From: Labrenzia sp. PHM005
GTDB taxonomy: Bacteria > Pseudomonadota > Alphaproteobacteria > Rhizobiales > Stappiaceae
DNA length: 64,000 nt
Direction: 5' to 3'
Assembly (NCBI RefSeq): GCF_006517275.1
Contig: NZ_CP041191.1
Coordinates: forward strand, 5,823,001 to 5,887,000
Part shown: positions 41,104 to 49,508 of the stretch, piece by piece
How the letters are laid out: each line of letters begins with the position of its first letter
Position numbering within the stretch: the stretch's first letter is position 1
The notes under the pieces: generated by a model
Seen by the model: only the letters and a program-made list of their open reading frames with translations
Databases searched by the model: none
Told to the model about the DNA's origin: nothing
Position numbers and translations under genes: made by a program

Positions 41104-42120
41104 GTGCCCCAGTATGACGATCTATTCTTGCGCACCGAACTGTCTGATACCGGACAATACCCAAGCACGGCTGCCACAGCCTACTATTCGCCGGACATCA
41201 TCGTCTGGGGCACCGAACCGCTGGAAGATCCAGATGTTTTCCTGTCAGAAAACTATGGAAAGACCTGGTACAAAAACGTTCTTTTTGAGCAAGCAAATTA
41301 CATTTATTGCCGCGCCAAGAACCTGTCCTCCGCATCGCAGACTGGCAAATTGTATCTCTACTACGCCAACGGCGGTTTGCTCTCTGACGTTGCGAAATGG
41401 CGGCAAAACGTAATTGGGACGGCAATTCCAGATCAGAACTATGTTGATTTGTCTGCCCGCCGGGAAGGTCAGTCAGGTGACATTACCGCTGGCAACAGCG
41501 CCTTTGTCTGGACCCCGCCTGTCAAAGGTCATTACTGTTTCATTGCCCAGATCACGACGGAAGACCACCCCAATCCGTTGCCTCAAAGTTTCAAGGATCA
41601 GCAGGCTTATGTGAAATGGATCCTCGACAATCCGGCCGTTGCCTGGCGGAATCTGAGCATTGTCGATTCCACCGACAAGCCCGAATTTCAGGAGGAATAC
41701 AATTTTCAAAACCTGGATCCGGACCGGCGTGAATACCTCTTTCTCATGCAAACAACGTCTCTTCCGGTTGAGACATCCCTGACCATGATCAGTGGTGCGG
41801 TCGGTCCAGAACCGCCGATCAATACCGGGACTGTCGTCCGTAGAGGCAACACCTCTCTCAGTCAGACATCAACATTGCCGGCTCATTTCGATGGATCGTT
41901 ACTGGCTACTGTGAAATTGCCAACCGGCCAGCAGTGGGGTCCCTCCATGAAGGTCACGATCGATATTTTTGCAATCACCAAAATGGGCGACCAAACCTGG
42001 TTCAAGGAGCTCGGCACCCCCTTGAAGGTTCTTGATGCCACCAATCCGGATTTGGCGGACCGCGAAGATGTTGCCGTGCGCCTCGGACGCTTTACGGTCC
42101 AAACGGATACAGAGTCCTAG
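41104..42120 (+). CDS. Conserved-looking protein of unknown function
   Basis: A 338-residue protein without signal peptide or membrane segment. Notable blocks are DIIVWGTEPLEDPDVFLSENYGKTWYKN, NYIYCRAKNLSSASQTGKLYLYYA (read in pieces), a FVWTPPVKGHYCFIA segment resembling an immunoglobulin-like strand pair, and AWRNLSIVD. From memory such blocks occur in uncharacterised bacterial proteins, but no function is known to me. The GTG at 41104 is the best start because GGAGG lies 5 bases before it. Starting only 31 bases after a strong terminator, it needs read-through, processing or its own promoter. It may work with the gene before it. Confidence 0.78.
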   Translation: MPQYDDLFLRTELSDTGQYPSTAATAYYSPDIIVWGTEPLEDPDVFLSENYGKTWYKNVLFEQANYIYCRAKNLSSASQTGKLYLYYANGGLLSDVAKWRQNVIGTAIPDQNYVDLSARREGQSGDITAGNSAFVWTPPVKGHYCFIAQITTEDHPNPLPQSFKDQQAYVKWILDNPAVAWRNLSIVDSTDKPEFQEEYNFQNLDPDRREYLFLMQTTSLPVETSLTMISGAVGPEPPINTGTVVRRGNTSLSQTSTLPAHFDGSLLATVKLPTGQQWGPSMKVTIDIFAITKMGDQTWFKELGTPLKVLDATNPDLADREDVAVRLGRFTVQTDTES

Positions 42121-42212
42121 CGTTTACGGGGTGTCTTTCCCGCGCCTTTTCCGCTTTGCTTGTTCAGCTTAGCGGCACAATAGGCGGCGGGCATTTGTGG
42201 GGCGTTTGGCCT

Positions 42213-42842
42213 TTATGTCAGCAGACTCATGACGCCTTCCTGATAAGCTGGGCGTTCCGTCAGTCGCTGATACCAGGCGGCGAGATGTGGCAGATCCGGG
42301 CGCGGGATCTCCATGTTGAACCAGGCATAGGCCAGACAACCGAGCGGGATATCCCCCACACCGCAGGCCTCGCCTGAGAGGAACGGCTGATCTTTCAGCA
42401 CGGCATCGGCGACAGCAAATTGCTGCGAACAATGCTCAATCCCGAGTGTGATCGCAGCTTGATCCCGGTCTTCCGGCGCAGTGCGGACCATGTTCCAAAA
42501 CAGATTGCGAAACGGCATGCCAAAGGAAAACGTTGTCCAGTCCATCCATTGATCGGCGAGTGACCACTCTTCAAGACTTTCGGCTACAAACGGCACTGTG
42601 CCATATTTTTTGGCCAGATACCGGCAGATCGCGTTTGATTCATAGATTGTGAACTCCCCGTCCTGCAGACAGGGAATGCGGCCATTCGGGTTGAGCGCCA
42701 GAAACTCCGGCGTATCGACCACACCAAAGGCACCGCCCGCGTCAATTTGCTGGTAGCTCAGTTTGAGCTCTTCCGCGCACCACAAAACCTTGCGCACATT
42801 GGACGAGTTGATCCGTCCCCAGATCTTAATTTGGCCACTCAT
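42213..42842 (-). CDS. Glutathione S-transferase, theta/nu-like
   Basis: A 209-residue GST. KIWGRINSSNVRKVLWCAEEL has the Ser-Asn pair at positions 13-15, as in theta, nu and related bacterial GSTs that use Ser or Asn rather than Cys to activate glutathione. NPNGRIPCLQDG (cis-Pro) and IYESNAICRYLAKKYG (glutathione loop) follow, and the helical domain has GVGDIPLGCLAYAWF. The ATG at 42842 is chosen over 42899 because the conserved domain begins there. Single gene on the minus strand, convergent with the unknown gene at 41104 and divergent from the small membrane protein. Confidence 0.92.
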   Translation of the reverse strand: MSGQIKIWGRINSSNVRKVLWCAEELKLSYQQIDAGGAFGVVDTPEFLALNPNGRIPCLQDGEFTIYESNAICRYLAKKYGTVPFVAESLEEWSLADQWMDWTTFSFGMPFRNLFWNMVRTAPEDRDQAAITLGIEHCSQQFAVADAVLKDQPFLSGEACGVGDIPLGCLAYAWFNMEIPRPDLPHLAAWYQRLTERPAYQEGVMSLLT

Positions 42843-42933
42843 GTCTGCCCCCAATGCCAAGCTGCCAGTTCCATTGGAGTGGATATAACTCAATTTCAAT
42901 CAGTCTTATAGATTCAAAACCTTAGCGGCTCAG

Positions 42934-43506
42934 ATGCAGTTTATACCTTTCAGAAAACCAAAAATTTTTATGATGGTTTGTTTCCTGCTATTCGGCACTC
43001 TCATATGCCTAATCATTTTGTGGCAGGAGCAGAAAGAAAAAGCAGCTCGGGCGAATATCGAGATGTCCGATCGGTTTATTGCAGGACTACCATCCGCAAT
43101 TGAAACCGACGGGCTTTTGATGCGGAATGTCAAAACCGGGTTTATACATAGCCTTATCCTGGACAGTTGCGGGGTCAACGCTATCCGGATCACGGATGCA
43201 ACGGCTGCGAGAATTAAAGTTGAGGGTTTGGCATTTTTTCACAATGTCACTAGAAGCAGATCAAATCCTGATCCACGTCATCGGACAGTCTTTTACAGGA
43301 ACTGGCGAGAAATGCGCCCCATGAAATCGCTTGCTGAGGCGCTTATAATGGCGGTTTTGGACTGCGGTGGGCGTTCCAATATTCCTGTAGAATCCATCCT
43401 GAACGGAATAAAAGAGGGAAATGGATACGCTGCGGGCATTTCAGGGTACAATCAATACTATGTCCTGCCGGATCAAAAACTGTTTGTTCAGGCTTTCATC
43501 GATTAA
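42934..43506 (+). CDS. Membrane-anchored protein of unknown function
   Basis: A 190-residue protein that I do not recognise. A basic start (KPKI) is followed by one membrane helix at about 11-30 (FMMVCFLLFGTLICLIILW), then a polar domain with two Cys (DSCGVN and LDCGGRS) and several aromatic residues near the end (GYNQYYVLPDQ). This suggests an inner-membrane anchor with a periplasmic domain. Base use is somewhat more AT-rich than its neighbours. No ribosome site is strong and the gene is isolated between a GST and tldD, so confidence is moderate. Confidence 0.6.
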   Translation: MQFIPFRKPKIFMMVCFLLFGTLICLIILWQEQKEKAARANIEMSDRFIAGLPSAIETDGLLMRNVKTGFIHSLILDSCGVNAIRITDATAARIKVEGLAFFHNVTRSRSNPDPRHRTVFYRNWREMRPMKSLAEALIMAVLDCGGRSNIPVESILNGIKEGNGYAAGISGYNQYYVLPDQKLFVQAFID

Positions 43507-43667
43507 TCTCTGACCAACGTTTCAATCACTATCCGAGACCGGCTGGTGCTGCTCTTCAAAATCGTCAACTTATTGACGCGAATTGATCCCGTATGAACAG
43601 AAACAATTGTCCCGCCTCTCACATTGGAGAGAGGCGACTATAGAACCAACGCGAAATCCAAATGAAC

Positions 43668-45092
43668 CTAGACCGCCGTACCGCCGACGGTCATTTCGTT
43701 GATGCGCATGGAGGGCTGGCCGACGCCGACCGGAACACCCTGACCCTGTTTGCCGCAGGTGCCCATGCCCGGGTCGAGTTTCATGTCGTTGCCGATCATT
43801 TCAACCCGCGTCAGTGCATCCGGACCGTTCCCGATCAGCATCGCACCCTTGACCGGCGCGCCGACCTTGCCGTTTTCAACCTTATAGGCTTCGGTGCAGG
43901 AGAAGACGAATTTCCCAGAGGTGATGTCCACTTGGCCGCCACCGAAGGAAACAGCGTAAATGCCGTCCTTGACGGATTCCAGGATTTCTTCTGGGTCCTT
44001 GTCGCCGTTCATCATGACTGTATTGGTCATACGTGGCATCGGGATATGCGCATAGGACTGACGGCGGCCGTTGCCGGTCGGCTCCATGCCCATCAGCCGG
44101 GCGTTCTGGCGGTCCTGCATGTAGCCCGCCAAAATACCGTCTTCGATCAGGACCGTTTTGGCCGCCGGTGTGCCTTCATCATCAACCGACAGGGACCCCC
44201 GCCGGTCGGGAATGGTGCCGTCATCCACGATTGTGACACCGGGAGAGGCCACGCGCTCGCCCATCAAACCGGCAAAGGCAGAGGTTTTCTTGCGGTTGAA
44301 ATCGCCTTCCAGGCCATGACCAACGGCTTCGTGCAGCAGGATGCCCGGCCAACCGGAGCCAAGCACCACATCCATGGTTCCTGCAGGTGCTGGAATAGCG
44401 TCTAGATTGACCAGCGCCTGGCGAAGCGCCTCGTCAACACCGCCTTGCCAGTTTTCTTCCGTGATGAACTGCTCAAACCCTTCCCGGCCACCACAGCCGA
44501 AAGAGCCACTTTCCTGGCGCTCATCATTTCCGGCGACAACCGAGATGCTCAAGCGGACCATCGGGCGGACATCACGTACCAGATGACCGTCGGCCCGCAG
44601 TATTTCCACGACTTGCCACGACCCGGCGAGAGAGGCAGAGACTTGACGGACCCGGGGATCCTTGTCGCGCGCATAGGCATCGATTTCCTGAAGCAGCTTC
44701 ACCTTGTCTTCAAAACTTGGGCCGCCGAGCGGATTGGCATCGGTATAAAGCGACAGGTTTGTGCGCGCCGGTGCAGCGGCATAAGTGCCCGAATAGCCTC
44801 TTGAGACCGCGCTGACCGCATCGGCCGCCCGTTTCAGAGCCGCTTCGGAAATATCTCCGGCATGAGCATAGCCAGCCGCTTCGCCTGCAACGGCACGCAG
44901 GCCGAAGCCTTGAGCCGTATCGTAGTTGGCACCTTTCAAGCGGCCATTGTCGAAAACCAGGCCCTCGGTCTGGCGGTATTCTACATAGAGCTCGCCATCA
45001 TCCGCTCCGGACAAAGCGTTTTGAGTGATGCGCTTGGCGGTTTCCAATCCAAGGCCGGATGTTTCGATCAGATCAGAACTGGAGAGGGACAT
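43668..45092 (-). CDS. tldD: Metalloprotease TldD
   Basis: A 474-residue zinc protease subunit of the TldD/PmbA (TldE) pair, which trims peptides such as antitoxin CcdA and RiPP precursors. The metal-binding HExxxH is intact in LLHEAVGHGLEGDFNRKKTS. DDGELYVEYRQTEGLVFDNGRLK opens the conserved domain. The TFSCTEAY-like FVFSCTEAYKVENG block and the closing PGMGTCGKQGQGVPVGVGQP in pieces are typical. The ATG at 45092 (SLSSSDLIETSG) is preferred to starts at 45200 or 45182 because AAGGA lies 7 bases upstream and family members begin near there. The pmbA partner is 5 kb away on the same strand. Confidence 0.95.
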   Translation of the reverse strand: MSLSSSDLIETSGLGLETAKRITQNALSGADDGELYVEYRQTEGLVFDNGRLKGANYDTAQGFGLRAVAGEAAGYAHAGDISEAALKRAADAVSAVSRGYSGTYAAAPARTNLSLYTDANPLGGPSFEDKVKLLQEIDAYARDKDPRVRQVSASLAGSWQVVEILRADGHLVRDVRPMVRLSISVVAGNDERQESGSFGCGGREGFEQFITEENWQGGVDEALRQALVNLDAIPAPAGTMDVVLGSGWPGILLHEAVGHGLEGDFNRKKTSAFAGLMGERVASPGVTIVDDGTIPDRRGSLSVDDEGTPAAKTVLIEDGILAGYMQDRQNARLMGMEPTGNGRRQSYAHIPMPRMTNTVMMNGDKDPEEILESVKDGIYAVSFGGGQVDITSGKFVFSCTEAYKVENGKVGAPVKGAMLIGNGPDALTRVEMIGNDMKLDPGMGTCGKQGQGVPVGVGQPSMRINEMTVGGTAV

Positions 45093-45239
45093 CAGAGGTT
45101 CCTTGTTGATCCGCACCTGCCGACCCTCTGGCGCCAATCGCCGGATGCCGGTGGACGAAAAAAAATTCTTTAAATCCAACATAGGGGTTTGCTGCGACAA
45201 ATCACCCCAAAAGGTAAGAAATCCACTTGCCAGATTTTT

Positions 45240-45262
45240 AAGTTGAATATATCACTCAACTT
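45240..45262. promoter_or_regulatory. Inverted repeat upstream of tldD and the small-protein pair
   Basis: AAGTTGA (45240-45246) and TCAACTT (45256-45262), 9-base spacer, in the divergent region between tldD and the small genes at 45392. Candidate operator. Confidence 0.4.
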
Positions 45263-45391
45263 TAATTGCCGGAGGACATACTCCGGTTGATCCAGCAGGG
45301 CCGCCTAGTTCGGGCCCACGCCAGACCTCCATTCCCCCCAAATTTCACCGAGCTGCGGGTTCCACTCCGCAGAACAGGAGACGTGTGTCCA

Positions 45392-45619
45392 ATGTCCAAA
45401 CCATCACAGCCCTCTCTCCCCTCCACTTTGATTTCCTTTCATGAAGCGGCCGCTGCCCGCGGTGATGGCCTGCACCCAAAACTCGCAGCGGCCTTGGCAA
45501 AAACCGGGACTGTCTCCGGTCCACCAGCACGGCCGTCCGCGCTGCCAAACAATGTCATCAAGGTCACTTTTTCCGACACCAAAAAGGCGGCCTATAAAAG
45601 GGGGCTCAGAAGCGCATGA
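45392..45619 (+). CDS. Small protein of unknown function
   Basis: A 75-residue protein (MSKPSQPSLPSTLISFHEAA onward) ending VIKVTFSDTKKAAYKRGLRSA. Not recognised. It has a proline-rich, probably disordered first half and a basic C-terminus. AGGAG is at 45375-45379, somewhat far from the ATG, and in-frame GTG codons nearby leave the start uncertain. The stop overlaps the start of the next small gene (ATGA at 45616-45619), which supports it being real. Confidence 0.55.
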   Translation: MSKPSQPSLPSTLISFHEAAAARGDGLHPKLAAALAKTGTVSGPPARPSALPNNVIKVTFSDTKKAAYKRGLRSA

Positions 45620-45843
45620 CTGCAGTTCTGGTTGCTCTCCATCTGGTCGCTTGCCAGCCGGACCTCTTGATCTGTCAGGATCTCGCTGCCTCAAAGGAGC
45701 AATGGCAGGACATGAGAGACTGCGAGGCTGCGCGCGAAACAGAGATGCAACTTGCAAAAGACACTCTTCCCGAAGAAGCCGTCGTGATGTCCCGTTGCCG
45801 CTACATGATTGGCCGGGATCAGCGCTCGCTTCAGATTTTCTGA
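45616..45843 (+). CDS. Small Cys-containing protein of unknown function
   Basis: A 75-residue protein with four Cys (ACQPDLLICQDL, RDCEAA and SRCRYMIG) and a hydrophobic start (TAVLVALHLVA). That may be a weak export signal, with the cysteines then forming disulfides outside the cytoplasm. Overlaps the preceding small gene by 4 bases, so the two are probably co-translated. No known family from sequence alone. Confidence 0.6.
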   Translation: MTAVLVALHLVACQPDLLICQDLAASKEQWQDMRDCEAARETEMQLAKDTLPEEAVVMSRCRYMIGRDQRSLQIF

Positions 45844-45951
45844 GCATCCCGTGCCTCAGGAATTCTGCTCGGGCTTGCCGAACAGCCCGATTGTGCCATA
45901 AAAGACCGCAGGTGGACGCAAGACGTCCGAACGCGAACCCATCAGGTCATC

Positions 45952-46170
45952 ATGAACCGTTACGAAAATCCGCGCATTCCAAGCGAAGCCCGCATCCGCT
46001 ATCTCGATGGAGATTATCAGGTGGAGTCTCCGGGTACTTTTGTGCGCTGTGCCGTAACCGGAACGGCAATCCCGCTGGATGAACTGAAATACTGGTCCGT
46101 CGATCTGCAAGAGCCTTATGTGGATGCCCATGCGTCGATGAAACGCTATCTGGAAACCCAGAAAAAGTAA
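45952..46170 (+). CDS. DUF2093-family protein
   Basis: A 72-residue protein matching DUF2093: ARIRYLDGDYQVESPGTFVRCAVTG, then IPLDELKYWSVDLQEPYVDAHAS (in pieces). It is a small cytoplasmic protein with no known activity, widely kept in Alphaproteobacteria and often placed next to the lipid A/Kdo genes, as here where lpxK ends 16 bases away on the opposite strand. The single Cys in VRCAVTG is conserved in family members I recall. Confidence 0.9.
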   Translation: MNRYENPRIPSEARIRYLDGDYQVESPGTFVRCAVTGTAIPLDELKYWSVDLQEPYVDAHASMKRYLETQKK

Positions 46171-46185
46171 GCCGTCTGCTTCAAA

Positions 46186-47208
46186 CTAGGTTTTGAACGT
46201 CCGATTGCGTAGGCAATCCTTGATGAGACCGATCAGCCGGTCTTCGTCCGGAATATCCATGCGCACATTCAGGACTTCACTTCTGGCGGCGAGCCAGTGA
46301 AATATCTCGCCCTTCTGTGTTTCAAGCCGCGCCATATCTTTTGCCGTGGTCACCAGTTGAAGCCCGTCGCGTTCTGCCTGTGTAATCAAGGCGCGGGCAT
46401 CAGCCTCACTGAACTCATGGTGATCTGCAAAACTTCGGGTCGCGGTCACCTTATGGCCCTGGTCCTTGAGCGACTTGTAAAACTTCTGCGGCCGGCCGAT
46501 TCCGGCATAAGCCAGCAGTTTGATCCCCTCGAGCGCCGGGTTTTCTTCGACTGCGATCTGCGCATGCAGGATTGGCAGCGCCCGTCTGCCGGCCAAATGG
46601 GCCGCCGCTTCCGCTCGGTCCCCCTCCCCGATCAGCACCAGGCAATCCGTTTTCAGGATTTGTTTTTGAGCTGGTGCGCGTAAGGGACCGGCCGGAAGGC
46701 ACAGTCCGTTGCCAAAGCCGACGGCACAATCGATCAGCACCAGGCTCAGGTCTTTATGAAGGGATGGGTTTTGAAAACCATCGTCCATCAGGATGAGATC
46801 GACCGGCAGTTTTTCCAGGAAAGCCGCGCCCGCCGGACGGTCAGCGGCAATCACGGTCGGTGCGGACTTGGCAAGCAAGAGCGCTTCATCGCCAACATCC
46901 GCTGCGGTGTGTTTCGACGGATCGACCGCGACAGGCCCTTTCAGGCGCCCGCCGTACCCCCGCAGTAAGAATGCAGGCTTGCGGTCCTCTGTTTTAAGAC
47001 GGTCGGCGAGCTGCAATGCAAAGGGGGTTTTGCCGGTACCGCCGACCACGAAGTTACCGATGCAAATCACTGGCAAGGTACTTTTGGCTTTGGGACGTTG
47101 TAGCATCCGGCGGCCGGCAATCAGACCATACACCCAGGAGACCGGCGCCAAGGCCAGCGCTTGAACACTCACATGCGGTTTCCACCAGAAGTCAGGCGCC
47201 TTGCCCAT
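46186..47208 (-). CDS. lpxK: Tetraacyldisaccharide 4'-kinase
   Basis: A 340-residue inner-membrane kinase that phosphorylates the 4'-position of the lipid A disaccharide. An N-terminal amphipathic or membrane helix (about 15-34) precedes the Walker A motif VVGGTGKTP (about 54-62). RGYGGRLKGPVAVDP and DDGFQNPSLHKDLSLVLID are the family blocks, with the catalytic Asp in LILMDDGFQ. AGIGRPQKFYKSL and FADHHEFSEAD follow. It overlaps the end of waaA by 17 bases and is the last gene of the envelope operon. Confidence 0.97.
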   Translation of the reverse strand: MGKAPDFWWKPHVSVQALALAPVSWVYGLIAGRRMLQRPKAKSTLPVICIGNFVVGGTGKTPFALQLADRLKTEDRKPAFLLRGYGGRLKGPVAVDPSKHTAADVGDEALLLAKSAPTVIAADRPAGAAFLEKLPVDLILMDDGFQNPSLHKDLSLVLIDCAVGFGNGLCLPAGPLRAPAQKQILKTDCLVLIGEGDRAEAAAHLAGRRALPILHAQIAVEENPALEGIKLLAYAGIGRPQKFYKSLKDQGHKVTATRSFADHHEFSEADARALITQAERDGLQLVTTAKDMARLETQKGEIFHWLAARSEVLNVRMDIPDEDRLIGLIKDCLRNRTFKT

Positions 47209-48511
47209 TGTTGTTCTCCGGGGCGGATGACAATTTCTGTCCGGCCAGCAGCGGTTTCAGCAAATCGGCACTGCGCTGCAATGCCCCTCTTCCTTTGATG
47301 ATCAACTGCATTGCCCGGTCCGCCTGCTCCGCCCGGACCTCGGAATTCTGCAAGAGATCAATCACCGCTTCGGTGAGTTTCTCGGGTTGCATGACCTGAA
47401 CACCGGCTTTTTCGTCCCACAGATCTTTGTACACAGCACGCGCATTGGCAACCTTGGGACCTGTAATCAGCGCAGACCCCAGCAAAACAGCTTCCACCGG
47501 GTTGTGGCCGCCGGCGTCATTGAAGGACCCGCCAAGAAACGTCACCGGTGCCAGCCGGTAGAAAAGCCCCATCTCACCGAGGGTATCACCCAGATAGACG
47601 TCCGTATGCAGTGTCAACACCTCGGCCTTACTTCGCCGGGCAAGCGTGTGGCCTCGCGCTCCGATCAATTCGGCGACCTCGTCAGCCCGAGCCGGGTGGC
47701 GGGGGACCAGCACCAACAACAAATCCGGGAACGTCTGCCGAAGCCTTGCATGAGCTGCCAATGCAATCTCGTCTTCGCCCGGATGGGTTAAAGCAGCCAA
47801 CCAGATAGGACGGTCCGCAATCTGTGTTTTCAGTGTTTTGAGAGCAGCGCCATCTGCAGCAGGTTCTGCGGCATCAAACTTCAAGTTCCCCGGTGTTTCG
47901 ACCTGGCGGCAGCCGAGTTTGTTAAACCGGTCTTGGTCTGCGGAACTTTGGGCCAGCACCAAGTCCAGGCAGCCGAAAATGTACTTGGAAATCCGCGGCG
48001 CCCGCATCCAGTTCCGGCAAGACCCTTCCGACATCCGGGCATTCAGAAGTGCAAAAGGGATACCTCTCTGATGGATCTCATCGAACAGGCAGGGCCAGAT
48101 TTCAGATTCCACGACCATGGCCAGATCCGGACGCCAGTGATCCAGGAACCCGGACACGCAAGTCGGCGTGTCATATGGTGTAAATTGATGAAAGCAGCCG
48201 TCCGGCAACCGTTTGTCTGCAAGTTCCGCCGCCGTGACGGTCACACTTGTTAAAAGAACGGAATGACCGTCTCCCGCCAGCTTTTGAATAAGCGGCAGGA
48301 TCGACATTGTTTCGCCGACACTGGCGGCGTGGATCCAAACCAGCAAGCCTTGTGGGCGCGGCTTCTGGGAAACTCCGAAGCGTTCCCCCTTCCGGTGGGC
48401 AATTTCCTTGCCGCCTTTGCTGCGGCGGCTGAACAATAGATGCAGGAGTGGTGTCAGCGCCCATCCAAAGGCCCGGTAGATGGAAAGCAGGACAGGGCGC
48501 CGCTCAGCCAT
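47192..48511 (-). CDS. waaA: Kdo transferase (3-deoxy-D-manno-octulosonic acid transferase)
   Basis: A 439-residue GT30-family glycosyltransferase that adds Kdo to lipid IVA at the inner membrane. VWIHAASVGETMSILPLI carries the catalytic Glu. SVTVTAAELADKRLP, VVESEIWPCLFDE and LGGSFNDAGGHNPVEAVLLG are diagnostic. A membrane segment near the N-terminus (SIYRAFGWALTPLLHLLF) anchors it. The ATG at 48511 gives an 8-base overlap with the acyltransferase gene upstream; an ATG at 48532 is an alternative. Followed by lpxK through a 17-base overlap. Confidence 0.97.
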   Translation of the reverse strand: MAERRPVLLSIYRAFGWALTPLLHLLFSRRSKGGKEIAHRKGERFGVSQKPRPQGLLVWIHAASVGETMSILPLIQKLAGDGHSVLLTSVTVTAAELADKRLPDGCFHQFTPYDTPTCVSGFLDHWRPDLAMVVESEIWPCLFDEIHQRGIPFALLNARMSEGSCRNWMRAPRISKYIFGCLDLVLAQSSADQDRFNKLGCRQVETPGNLKFDAAEPAADGAALKTLKTQIADRPIWLAALTHPGEDEIALAAHARLRQTFPDLLLVLVPRHPARADEVAELIGARGHTLARRSKAEVLTLHTDVYLGDTLGEMGLFYRLAPVTFLGGSFNDAGGHNPVEAVLLGSALITGPKVANARAVYKDLWDEKAGVQVMQPEKLTEAVIDLLQNSEVRAEQADRAMQLIIKGRGALQRSADLLKPLLAGQKLSSAPENNNGQGA

Positions 48512-49202
48512 TCGGCCTGCCAACCAGTTCATAAGCCCGGCGGGTCGCAGCATTGAGGCCGTCTTCGACTTGCTGCCGGTACGTCTCCAGATCATCGTCT
48601 TCCAGATCCGACGGCACCCAAATCAAGTCACTGCTGGCGATGCTGCCCTTGCCGAAGGGGAGATTGACGCTGGCTTTGTCCCAGCTGTTCAACTCGATGC
48701 TGCGGCTGGTCGCGACCGCCACCGGCAAGATCGGACGCCCGGAGTGTTTGGCCAGCTGCACAATCCCTGTTCCGGATTGCCGGGCAGGCCCTTTGGGGAC
48801 GTCGGCGGTCATGGCAATGCTGTCGCCGTCCTTCAAAGCTCTCACAGCCTCGATGAACCCGCGCATACCGCCACGCTTCTTGATCTGATGTGCCGTCCGG
48901 CCACCCGAGGCGCGGATCAGCCCCAAACCAAGTTTGCGGGCAGCAATGGCATTGATTTCGCCATCGGCAGACTTGGAAATCATCACTTTCGCCGGCCAAT
49001 GTTTTGGCTTGGCAAACGGCACCATGAAATGCTGGCCATGCCACATGGCCACAATCACGGGGAGGTCTTTCTCCGTGTCGTCGTGCATATCCGCCGGTTC
49101 CAGCACGAACCGGTTGGTGTGATAGACAAGCTTCAGATAACCAGCGAGAAACGATCCGATCGCCGACAGGACCAACGGATGGCGGCCAAGGCTTTTTAGC
49201 AT
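48504..49202 (-). CDS. DUF374 lysophospholipid acyltransferase-like protein
   Basis: A 232-residue protein of the DUF374/LPLAT group commonly found before waaA in Alphaproteobacteria. VIVAMWHGQHFMVPF carries the His-containing catalytic box in its modified HxxHF form. SKSADGEINAIAARKLGLGLIRASGGR and MTADVPKGPARQSGTGIVQLAKHSGRPILPV are the other family blocks, read in pieces. A hydrophobic N-terminus suggests membrane association. A lipid A or phospholipid acyl substrate is presumed. It overlaps waaA by 8 bases. Confidence 0.92.
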   Translation of the reverse strand: MLKSLGRHPLVLSAIGSFLAGYLKLVYHTNRFVLEPADMHDDTEKDLPVIVAMWHGQHFMVPFAKPKHWPAKVMISKSADGEINAIAARKLGLGLIRASGGRTAHQIKKRGGMRGFIEAVRALKDGDSIAMTADVPKGPARQSGTGIVQLAKHSGRPILPVAVATSRSIELNSWDKASVNLPFGKGSIASSDLIWVPSDLEDDDLETYRQQVEDGLNAATRRAYELVGRPNG

Positions 49203-49234
49203 TTTTCTTTTCGCCTAAGAGTAAAGTGCCAACG

Positions 49235-49474
49235 TTAGCCGGCAGTATCCGGGTCAAGCAGACGGTGCATGTGCACGATAAAATAGCGCATGTGTGCATT
49301 GTCGACGGTCGCCTGAGCCTTGGCTTTCCAGGCCGTGTAAGCTTCGGCGTAGTTCGGATAGATGCCGACGATATCCAGTTCATCCAGATCCCGGAACGTC
49401 AGACCGTCCGGATTTTCCAATTCGCCGCCAAATACCAAATGCAAGAGTTGTTTTGATGCTTCTGCTTCGCTCAT
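49235..49474 (-). CDS. DUF4170-family protein
   Basis: A 79-residue protein. LLHLVFGGELENPDGLTFRDLDELDIVGIYPNYAEAYTAWKAKAQ (in pieces) matches DUF4170, a small alphaproteobacterial family with no known activity that is normally encoded in this operon between the IMPase and acyltransferase genes. The ATG at 49474 has GAGGAAA upstream; the longer frame to 49516 would overlap nothing conserved. Confidence 0.9.
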   Translation of the reverse strand: MSEAEASKQLLHLVFGGELENPDGLTFRDLDELDIVGIYPNYAEAYTAWKAKAQATVDNAHMRYFIVHMHRLLDPDTAG

Positions 49475-49508
49475 GAGCTTTCCTCGCAAGTCGGAACGCT
49501 GCCGGCCT

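Noticed and set aside
45281..45296. CTCCGGTTGATCC string like the 5' end of archaeal 16S rRNA
   Set aside because: Only about a dozen bases match, followed by unrelated sequence; no rRNA is present. It is part of a CCGGAG/CTCCGG hairpin.
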